The notes beneath the pieces were generated by a model. The model saw nothing but the letters and a program-made list of their open reading frames with translations. It searched no databases and had not been told where the DNA came from. Positions 45,157-52,508 of a stretch of 64,000 nt of DNA are shown here, piece by piece (position 1 is the stretch's first letter; the number at the start of each line of letters is the position of its first letter). A program made the translations under genes and the position numbers. The stretch is from an uncultured Candidatus Cenarchaeum sp. GTDB lineage: Archaea > Thermoproteota > Nitrososphaeria > Nitrososphaerales > Nitrosopumilaceae. Where the stretch lies: contig OY282369.1 of NCBI GenBank assembly GCA_958295735.1, forward strand, positions 3,102,132-3,166,131, given 5' to 3'.

Positions 45157-45684
45157 CGTCGAGCGACTCGGGTGTTAGGCCCGAAAACCGCCCCGCCGCG
45201 GCCGTCGTGGGCGCGATTGTCGGGAAGGCTGGTCCGCCGGCGCGGACTCGCCCGCCGCGATCCGGGCGCGGGATCGGGGGGCGGTTCGGCGCCGCGGGCG
45301 CGGCTTCTGCCCGGACGAGCCCGCGCCGGGGCCGGCGGGGGCGGGAGCCGATGCCGGCGCCGGGCGGCGAAAACGTCCGGGGCCGCGCCGTGGCCGTCCG
45401 CGGGCGGGGGCGGCGGGCCCGGCCCCGCCGGCCGGCCCGAAGAACGCGGGAGGGGGCCGCGCCCCCGGGAGGGCCGGGGAACCTCCCGGGGGCGCCGGCC
45501 CCGCGCCGACGGCCGGATCTGGATCCGGGGCGCAGAATGCGGGCCCGTGGCAAAAATGATGAAGAAACGGGCCATTCGACAACCCGCGGCCGGCGCGCCC
45601 GACGGATGCCGCGACAGGACGCAAAAAAAAAAACCCGCCGTTTTGTAAATTATTCTTGGCATGCACGGTTAACAGCACAGGCCG
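45157..45684. other. Gene-free stretch
   Basis: A further decayed A element is at about 45243-45326 (CGATCCGGGCGCGGGATCGG). An A11 tract lies at 45623-45633, near the left limit of the decayed IS630. No gene. Confidence 0.5.
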
Positions 45685-46745
45685 CGATGCAGGACGGCGG
45701 CAAGACCGGCGATCAAGGCGAAGGGAGGGCCCGGATTCCTCCCCGACGCCCCCGTGCCGTACCCGAGGCAGTGCCGCAGGAAGGAGAAGGGCATCCGGGG
45801 GGCGACAAGCTGACCGCCCGCGCGCGGAGGAAGGAGGGCAAGACGGCAGTCGGGGTTGCCGCCATCGTCAACAGGGGCAAGTCCACCACACGCAACTGCT
45901 GGCTCGGGCCCGGGAGGAGGGCATGCGCGGGGGGCGCGGGCGCGGGGGGCGCGGGCGGGATTGCCGCCCGGACGGGGCCCAGCCCGGGCAGCTCCCGGCG
46001 GATCTCGACGGCGGCCCCGGGCCGCGCGGCTCCGGGTCCGGCCAGCGGGACTCCGGCGCCGCCCGCCGGCACGCGAAGGAAAAGTTAGGCGCGGAGTACG
46101 GAGTCGGGGATGCGGGACATCATGAAAAGGCCGAAGTCCTCGCGGGGGAAGCCGCGGCCGAGGAACCCGGGCGCCGCCTCGAAGAAAAAGCAGGAAGAGT
46201 CCGGGGAGCGCGCTAGCGAGCTCGCGCGGAAAAAGGCGGCGGGGGGATTCACGGCGGCGGCCGGCGACAACGCCGGCATCGAGAAGGCCCGGAACGGGCC
46301 CGGCTGCGGGCGGTTCCGGCGCGACAAGGCCGCCCCGCCCCGCTCCTGCCCGGCGCGGGAGAAGTTGCAGATCTTCGGGATCCCGGCCGCGGGCGTGTTC
46401 TTCCGCGAGTCCTGCGGCAAGGCGAACGCCGACAACTACAACTTCCCGGGGCGCGCCCGCGACAAGTTCGGCAGGGTGCCGACGTTCGTGGACAACGCAT
46501 CGTGCCACGAGTCGGCGGAGGTCAAAAAGTTCCCGGAATCCCTCGGCGGGGACATAATTTTGGAGTACCTGCCGCCGCACGCGCCGGAGCTCAACCCCGC
46601 AGAGACGCGCGGGGGGCGATCGAGCGCGCGCCCGCCGGCAAGATCTTCAGGACGCTAGACTGGATGGAAGAGCCCGCGCGCGGGGCGTTCCGCGCGGGGG
46701 AACTGAAGCCCGTCAAGCTGCTCGGCTGCCCGACGTGCCGGCCGC
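45685..46745 (+). pseudogene. Decayed IS630-family transposase
   Basis: Aligns over its length with the intact transposase at 26634-27854 but in two or more frames. RAREEGMRGGRGRGGRGRDC matches RAQEEGIRARHEREGRGREC in one frame; from about 46150 another frame carries NPGAASKKKQEES, ANADNYNF and VDNASCHESAEVKKF. The first catalytic Asp segment reads GDNAG (intact GDEAG). Codons have moved to G and C nearly everywhere. Non-functional. Confidence 0.85.
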
Positions 46746-46778
46746 GGCGCCCCGCGCCTGGACCAGCAAGGCGGGGAG

Positions 46779-46791
46779 CCCCCCCCCCCCC
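46779..46791. repeat. C13 homopolymer
   Basis: Run of 13 C downstream of the decayed IS630 copy. Confidence 0.8.
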
Positions 46792-46977
46792 GCCGCCCGC
46801 GTCGGTCCCGCGCCGGCCGCGGCGCCCCGCGCCTGGTCCGGCTCATCGCCGCAGAGCAGTCCAGCCCGACCAACGCCACCCGCGCCGGCCGCGGCGCCCC
46901 GCGCCCGGTCCGGCCTTGCCGCTTCCGCGGCCGCGCTCCTGCCGCGCGCCCTCCGGGCCGGAACGCGCGCCGCGGAC

Positions 46978-47150
46978 GCCGGGCCGCCCCCGATCCGCCC
47001 GCCTGCCTCGCGGGACGCCGCGTCGCGGCGCGGGCGCGCCCCGGGGAGTCGTCGGCCGGCTCCGTCCCCCGATACTCCGGGAACGCGGGCAGGATCGGCG
47101 CGGCCCCCCACATCCCGGCGACGGGTTTTCCCGGCCGCCCGCCGCCCGGG
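46978..47150 (+). repeat. D-family dispersed repeat, copy 1
   Basis: About 170 bp, containing CCCCCGATCCGCCCGCCTGC, GGGCGCGCCCCGGGGAG and ACGGGTTTTCCCGG. It aligns with the reverse complement of 52095-52265. It ends 45 bp before the IS66-like element. No coding capacity. Confidence 0.65.
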
Positions 47151-47193
47151 CCCCCGCGCCGGTCCGGCGCGCCCCCGAGCGACGCTTCCGCGG

Positions 47194-48463
47194 TAATATC
47201 TCACGATTTTGAGGCAGTTTTGCCCGCATCCGCGTCCGCGGGCTCGGGGAACGGCCACGCCCCCCCGCCGGGCGCCGGCCCGGCCGCCGCGCGGCGGGCC
47301 GCCTCCGGGGACCCCCTGTCCAGGTACTTGACGCAGAACTCGTAGAAGTTCAGGCCGTTCATCCCGCACGTCTCCTTCACGCTCATCAGCACCGCGTGGC
47401 CGCGCGCCCCCTTCCGCGAGCGGCTCCCGCCGGTGATGTTCCGCATGATCACGCTGAGCCGCAAGGCCTGCTCCGCCCTGTTGCTGTCGCTCGGGATGCC
47501 GGCCATTATGAACGCGAACGCGCGGTCATTCCCGCGCTTCAGCCTCTTGACGAACCGCTTGCAGTTGGGCTCGTCGTAATCCTTGGAGATCAGCCCGTCC
47601 GGCCGGGCCCGGAGCCTGGCCGCCCCGCGCTTCCGCTCCTCCGGGTCCGCGCGCGCGGCCACCTCGCGGGAGTCGTGCGGCATCTTGAACGTGCGCGCGA
47701 AGCGCCGGAACTGGGGCCCGGGATCCTTTAACTCGAGGGTCTCTTTTACCTCGCGCAGGCAGTGCGCGCGGCACTTTTGGTGCGAGTCCCCCACGTGGTT
47801 GTACGGGGGATGCGAGTCGCTGGTCATGGTGCACTTGAATCCATCCAGCAGGGACAGCAGGACGGACGCGCCGCGCGAGTATTCGACCGCGAACACGGCG
47901 AACCGCTCGGCGACGAGCGCCCACAGCCACGCGTTCGCGCCGTTGATCCGCCGCGAGGCCTCGTCGCCGTTTATCGCTTTGGCCTTGCGCAGCATTCCCG
48001 CCATCGCCGCGTGCAGCGGCTCTAGCGCCCTGGCCGCCCTGCCCACCATCTTCACGATCGTCCCCGCCGCGACGTCGATGCCCAGCACCGTCCGGAATAT
48101 GTCCGCTATGTTGCGGTATGACACGCCGCACGTCTTGAGGCTGACCGCCGCCATCTCCGTGTTCAGGTCGTGCCTGCAGCCGGGCATGGCCCCGGGGGTG
48201 TGCGGCGTGTGCACCTTGTTGCACCCGGGGCAGCGCCTCTTGACCTTGTCGTACCTCACGTTCTCCGTCCCGATCTTCAGGCGTTTCACAGTGCGCGAGC
48301 ACCTGCCTTCGATCCCCGGCCGAACGCCGTCGCGCAGCGCGGGATTTTGCGGGCGTGCCCGGAATGCTTGCCGATCTGCTTCAAAAGCGCGGGATTTTGC
48401 GGCCCTGCTTGGATCTCAAAGCCGCGGTTGCGAGGCAAATCGCCTCAAAATCGTGAGCTGTTA
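47194..48463 (-). mobile_element. IS66-like insertion sequence
   Basis: Ends are inverted repeats: TAATATCTCACGATTTTGAG at the left and CTCAAAATCGTGAGCTGTTA at the right, continuing imperfectly for about 40 bp. One transposase gene fills the element. No target duplication is evident. Direct repeats of AGCGCGGGATTTTGCGG (48337-48353 and 48386-48402) lie inside the right end. Confidence 0.75.
47201..48289 (-). CDS. IS66-family transposase
   Basis: 362 residues. A Cys pair (RRCPGCNKVH) is the usual IS66 zinc motif. The DDE core is seen at AINGDEASRRINGANAWLWA (Asp), CTMTSDSHPPYNHV (Asp) and SDSNRAEQALRLSVIMRNIT (Glu). It belongs to the single-transposase type without TnpA/TnpB. The frame is open 42 codons upstream of the GTG at 48289 without a good start, and the usual N-terminal helical region is absent, so the protein may be 5'-truncated. 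The stop lies in the left inverted repeat. Confidence 0.88.
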   Translation of the reverse strand: MKRLKIGTENVRYDKVKRRCPGCNKVHTPHTPGAMPGCRHDLNTEMAAVSLKTCGVSYRNIADIFRTVLGIDVAAGTIVKMVGRAARALEPLHAAMAGMLRKAKAINGDEASRRINGANAWLWALVAERFAVFAVEYSRGASVLLSLLDGFKCTMTSDSHPPYNHVGDSHQKCRAHCLREVKETLELKDPGPQFRRFARTFKMPHDSREVAARADPEERKRGAARLRARPDGLISKDYDEPNCKRFVKRLKRGNDRAFAFIMAGIPSDSNRAEQALRLSVIMRNITGGSRSRKGARGHAVLMSVKETCGMNGLNFYEFCVKYLDRGSPEAARRAAAGPAPGGGAWPFPEPADADAGKTASKS

Positions 48464-48569
48464 CTTTTTGCCCCACAATGTCAGCAAAAGTCGACCTTTC
48501 GCGATCATTATCTTGGGCTGTGCCGGGTTTCTGGCGCGATTGTGAGATGGGCTGCCCAAATACCAAAAA
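48464..48569. other. Short gap after the IS66-like element
   Basis: AT-rich for this window; no gene; holds the promoter of the next gene at its end. Confidence 0.5.
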
Positions 48570-48576
48570 TTAAATA
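48570..48576 (+). promoter_or_regulatory. TATA box of the 92-residue gene
   Basis: TTAAATA, centred 25 bp upstream of the ATG at 48598. Confidence 0.65.
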
Positions 48577-48597
48577 CGGGCAAGATCTACACCGCGC

Positions 48598-48876
48598 ATG
48601 GCGCAGGCGACAAAATCATCCATGCCCAGGCCGCCGTACACCAACGAGATGGCCCGGGAGTACGCGAGGACGGCCCTGGAGGACGCGAGGACGGCCGCCC
48701 TGGAGGACGCGAGGACGGCCCGGGGGCGCGAGTGGGTGGCCCAGGGGTGCAAAGAGAGGGCCCGGGAGTACGGGAGGATGGCACGGGAGGACGGGAGGTT
48801 GTTCTGGGACTATTTCAGCGAGGAGCACCGTGAATATTCCATGGGCTGGGAATTAATGCTGGATGAGGACGATTAG
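48598..48876 (+). CDS. Small charged helical protein, 92 residues
   Basis: Unrecognised. The middle is a run of near-repeats (AREYARTALEDARTAALEDA) encoded by repeated GAGGACGCGAGGACGGCC blocks, likely one long charged helix. It ends with an acidic, aromatic tail (FWDYFSEEHREYSMGWELML). A TATA box at the right distance supports expression. It lies between an IS66-like element and the HEPN-TPR gene. Confidence 0.65.
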   Translation: MAQATKSSMPRPPYTNEMAREYARTALEDARTAALEDARTARGREWVAQGCKERAREYGRMAREDGRLFWDYFSEEHREYSMGWELMLDEDD

Positions 48877-48983
48877 CTGCCCCGCCCCCGTCCCCGCCCG
48901 ATCGCTGCGGCAGAATCAGGTTTGGCGATCCGGCATTCCATTCCCGTCTGGCGCCAGTACGGGGCCGGTAGCCCCGCCCTGCT

Positions 48984-49030
48984 GGCGCGAATCTGGATAG
49001 ACGAATGCGCTTTCGCACCCGGCCGGCGGG
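48984..49030 (-). repeat. B-family core, left arm of an inverted pair
   Basis: GCGCGAATCTGGATAGACGA and AATGCGCTTTCGCACC match the B core in minus orientation. It faces the copy at 49078. Confidence 0.55.
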
Positions 49031-49077
49031 TTCGCGGCCCCGCGCCGGCGCCCGCGGGGGGTAGGCCGCCCGCGGGC

Positions 49078-49125
49078 GCGAAAACTGCTTCGTCGATCCG
49101 GATTCGCGCCTGCGGGGGGGCCGCC
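49078..49125 (+). repeat. B-family core, right arm of an inverted pair
   Basis: GCTTCGTCGATCCGGATTCG and CGCCTGCGGGG match the B core. It ends about 20 bp before the TATA box of the HEPN-TPR gene. Confidence 0.55.
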
Positions 49126-49144
49126 TGCCACGTACCCGACGCCG

Positions 49145-49150
49145 TATAAA
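49145..49150 (+). promoter_or_regulatory. TATA box of the HEPN-TPR gene
   Basis: TATAAA within CGTATAAAAAC, about 31 bp upstream of the TTG at 49179. Confidence 0.6.
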
Positions 49151-49178
49151 AACACACAAATAGTGGCTGGCCGTAGGC

Positions 49179-51194
49179 TTGGCGCAAGACATGGGGGTAA
49201 GATTCGGCCGCCGCATCACCCCGGCCGCGCGCAAGCAGTCGATCGGTTCGACGTTCGACGAAGTGGGCTGGATCGTGGCGAACCTGGCGGGCGCCAGCGA
49301 CGACACGAAGGACCAGTGCACCACAAAACTGGTCATGGTGCTGGAGCAGATCCTGAGGCACGCCCTCGAAACGCTGATCGTGAGGAAAAAAATATCCCCG
49401 CATCTCTTCGTAAGCGGCGAACTGCAGGACCCCGAACGGCTGGGCGGGATCTCGCTGGCGCGATACATTTCCCTGTCCCGCAATTTTCAGAACGCCGACG
49501 CCGTAAAAGGCATCCTGTACAAGATGGGCATGCCCCACGTGCTCGACGACTGCCCGTGCGGGCCAGACCGGGCAAAACTCCAGGATCTGTTCGATCGCAG
49601 GCACGACATAGCCCACGCGTCCGCGAAATTGCCGCCGATCGAAATCGACCGATACTTTGGGATCGTCCTGCCGCTCATCGAATGCATCGTGTCCGAGATC
49701 CACCCCGGCGGCCGCCGTTTCTGCCGGCACATGGGGGAGGGCCTGTTTCACTCGCGCGAGTACCAGGAGGCAGTCGTGTACTGCGACAAGTCGCTCGCCA
49801 TGCTGCCCGACGATCCACACATGCTTGGCAAAAAAGGCGAGTCGCTCGCGAAACTGGGGCGGCACGAAAAGGCGATAGCGTGCTACGACCGGGCCCTGGC
49901 CCTGGATCCGGGCGATTCCGCGCTTGCCAGGAAGGGAGAGTCGCTCGCGAAACTGGGGCGGCACGAAAAGGCGATAGCGTGCTACGACCGGGCCCTGGCC
50001 CTGGATCCGGGCGACCGGTACGCGCATGTCTTGAAAGGAAAGTCGCTCGCGGGGCTGGGGCGGCACGGGGAGGCGGCAGAGTGCTACGACCGGGCCCTGG
50101 CCCTGGATCCGGGCGACCGGTACGCGCATGTCTTGAAAGGAAAGTCGCTCGCGGGGCTGGGGCGGCACGGGGAGGCGGCAGAGTGCTACGACCGGGCCCT
50201 GGCCCTGGATCCGGACTACTCCCGCGCGCATGCCATGAGGGGAGAGTCGCTAGCGGGGCTGGGGCGATTCAGGGAGGCGGTCGCGTGCTACGACAGGCGG
50301 CTGTACGCCGTCCCGGACGACCCGCACGCGCTTGCCGGAAAGGGAGAGTCGCTAGCGGAGCTGGGGCGGCACGGGGAGGCGGTCGCGTGCTACGACCGGG
50401 CCCTGGCCCTGGATCCGGGCGACTCCCGCGTACATGCGATGAAGGGAGAGTCGCTCGCGGGGCTGGGGCGATTCAGGGAGGCGGTCGCGTGCTACGACAG
50501 GCGGCTGGACACCGTTCCGGACGACCCGCACGCGCTTGCCGGAAAGGGAGAGTCGCTCGCGGGGCTGGGGCGATTCAGGGAGGCGGCAGAGTGCTACGAC
50601 CGGGCCCTAGCCCTGGATCCGGGCGACTCCCGCGCGCATGCCAGTAAGGGAGAATCGCTCGCGGGGCTGAAGAAACACGAGGAGGCGGTCGCGTGCTACG
50701 ACCGGGCCCTGGCCCTGGATCCGGGCGACTCCCGCGCGCATGCCATGAAAGGGGCGTCGCTCGCGGAGCTGGGGCGATTCAGGGAGGCGGTCGCGTGCTA
50801 CGACAGGCGGCTGGACACCGTTCCGGACGACCCGCACGCGCTTGCCGGAAAGGGAAAGTCGCTCGCGGAGCTGGGACTATTCAAGGAGGCGGTCGTGCAC
50901 TACGACCGGGCCATGGCCCTGAATCCGGGCGACTCCCGCGTACATGCGATGAAGGGAGAGTCGCTCGCGGAGCTGGGGCGGCACGGGGAAGCGGTCGCGT
51001 GCTACAACCGGGCCCTGGCCCGGGATCCAGACGACTCCCGCGTACATGCGATGAAGGGAGAGTCGCTCGCGGAGCTGGGGCGGCACGGGGAAGCGGTCAC
51101 GCACTACGACAGGCGGCTGTACGCCGTTCCGGACGACCCGCACGCGCTTGCCGGAAAGGAAAAGTCGCTCGCGGAGCTGGGGCGGCGCGGGTAG
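49179..51194 (+). CDS. HEPN-like domain plus TPR repeat protein
   Basis: 671 residues. The first 190 or so resemble RiboL-PSP-type HEPN domains: a helical start, LSRNFQNADAVKGILYKMGM, then LFDRRHDIAHAS, which carries the Rx4-6H motif of HEPN ribonucleases. The rest is about 14 TPR units of 34 residues (GESLAELGRHGEAVACYDRA then LALDPGDS type). Such proteins can act as RNA-cleaving effectors with a protein-binding superhelix, often in defence; this is inferred. Several TPR units are identical at DNA level, so the array changes by recombination. The TTG start is from promoter spacing; ATG at 49191 is an alternative. Confidence 0.8.
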   Translation: MAQDMGVRFGRRITPAARKQSIGSTFDEVGWIVANLAGASDDTKDQCTTKLVMVLEQILRHALETLIVRKKISPHLFVSGELQDPERLGGISLARYISLSRNFQNADAVKGILYKMGMPHVLDDCPCGPDRAKLQDLFDRRHDIAHASAKLPPIEIDRYFGIVLPLIECIVSEIHPGGRRFCRHMGEGLFHSREYQEAVVYCDKSLAMLPDDPHMLGKKGESLAKLGRHEKAIACYDRALALDPGDSALARKGESLAKLGRHEKAIACYDRALALDPGDRYAHVLKGKSLAGLGRHGEAAECYDRALALDPGDRYAHVLKGKSLAGLGRHGEAAECYDRALALDPDYSRAHAMRGESLAGLGRFREAVACYDRRLYAVPDDPHALAGKGESLAELGRHGEAVACYDRALALDPGDSRVHAMKGESLAGLGRFREAVACYDRRLDTVPDDPHALAGKGESLAGLGRFREAAECYDRALALDPGDSRAHASKGESLAGLKKHEEAVACYDRALALDPGDSRAHAMKGASLAELGRFREAVACYDRRLDTVPDDPHALAGKGKSLAELGLFKEAVVHYDRAMALNPGDSRVHAMKGESLAELGRHGEAVACYNRALARDPDDSRVHAMKGESLAELGRHGEAVTHYDRRLYAVPDDPHALAGKEKSLAELGRRG

Positions 51195-51358
51195 GCGGCG
51201 GCAGGACGTCGGCCGTCGATCCCGGCAAGCCTGCAACAGCACGCGCGAGAAGAACGCAGGCACGCCGTGCCCACAGCTCCCACGCGCCACAGGGCCGGCG
51301 CAGTGCAACGCGGGAGTGACCGGCTGCCAGCACGCAGCCCGCGTTGCGGAACCCGCGG

Positions 51359-51403
51359 CCCGGCAGCGGCAGGCCCGGCAGCGGCAGGCCCGGCAGCGGC
51401 AGG
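51359..51403 (+). repeat. Three perfect copies of CCCGGCAGCGGCAGG
   Basis: 15-bp unit at 51359, 51374 and 51389, followed by a broken fourth. Confidence 0.9.
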
Positions 51404-51552
51404 CCCGGCAACACCCCGGCCCCGGCGGCGGACGCCAGCATCGCCGGCGCGACGCCTTCCAGTTTGCTGCCGCGGGGGAACCGCTCGACCCCCGGCATGA
51501 CGTTCGCGTCTTCCGATGCCGCGGGGCGGCGCGCGCGAGAAGGCCGCGGGCG

Positions 51553-51567
51553 CCCCCCCCCCCCCCC
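51553..51567. repeat. C15 homopolymer
   Basis: Uninterrupted run in non-coding DNA. Confidence 0.85.
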
Positions 51568-52094
51568 GCGTGGGCGGGAATCCCGCGCGTGCTCCTCCTG
51601 GCCCCCGCCGCGGTACCCGCGGTCGGCGACGTAGGGCGCGCCCTTCGCCTCGCCGGGCCCCGTCCCGGACCGGCCGGCCGCCCTGGCGGTGCTGCCCGGC
51701 TTTTTGCCGCAGCGCCCGGCCGCTTTTCCCCCGCCCGCGGCGCGGGCGGGCGGGATCGGGGTCCGGGATGCGCTTCGGCCTTGCGCCGGACCCGCATTCC
51801 TCCGCGGCCGCCTCCGCCGCCCGCCGCATCGATCTCGCGGCGGACTATACGGGCGAGTTCTCGAGCCCCGCTGCCGTCGCGCGCGCACTAGGCCGGCCCG
51901 CGCGCCGCGCCGCGCCGCGCCCCTTCCCCGCCCGTATGCCCGGCTCCCCGAACGACTTTCCCGCGGACTTCGCCGCGCGGCGGGCGGGCAGCCGCGCGTC
52001 CGGGCCGTTCGGCGCCGCCGTCGCCGGGATCTGAAAACTTGTCTATATAGATCTTTGCATCGCGCGGCAGTTTCGGGCGGCGCGGGCCCGCGCC

Positions 52095-52265
52095 CGAAAA
52101 CCCACACCCGGGATCTGCCGGATCGGGAGGTCCGCGCCGGCCCCGCCCGCGCCCGCGGAATGCCCGGGGGCGGGGCCGGCCGACGGCTCCCCGGGGCGCG
52201 CCCGCCCCCGCGGCGCGCGTCCCGCGGGGCAAGCGGGCGGATCGGGGGGTCCCGGCAACCGCGGG
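52095..52265 (-). repeat. D-family dispersed repeat, copy 2 (inverted)
   Basis: Its reverse complement carries CCCCCCGATCCGCCCGCTTG, GGGCGCGCCCCGGGGAGCCG and GTGGGTTTTCGGG, in the same order as copy 1 at 46978-47150. Confidence 0.65.
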
Positions 52266-52508
52266 GCGCGCGCCCGCCCCCGCGGCGCTCGTCCCGGCCC
52301 GGAGGGCGCGCGGCAAGGGCGCGGCCGCGGGAGCGGCGGGGCTGATCCGGGCGGCCCCGCGCCCCCGGACCGCGCCCGCGCCGGGGGCCGGCGCGCGCGC
52401 GGCCCCGCGCGGTCCCGGCCCCGGCGCGGGGGCGGGCCGCCCCGGTCCGGGGCTGCCGCCAGGGCCCGCGCGGGCGCGCGGGAGCGCCGGATCCCGGCGC
52501 CCGCGCGC

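Larger units (their letters stand above)
51195..52508. other. GC-rich gene-free stretch with repeats
   Basis: 1.3 kb without a supportable gene. Contains three 15-bp tandem repeats, a C15 tract, an AT-rich spot at 52035-52062 and an inverted D element. Confidence 0.55.

Noticed and set aside
49900..51194. Regular 102-bp repeats
   Set aside because: They are in-frame TPR units of a coding gene, not an intergenic repeat array.
51195..52508. Open frames on both strands downstream of the HEPN-TPR gene
   Set aside because: They run through tandem repeats, a C15 tract and the D repeat, with no normal protein composition or promoter.
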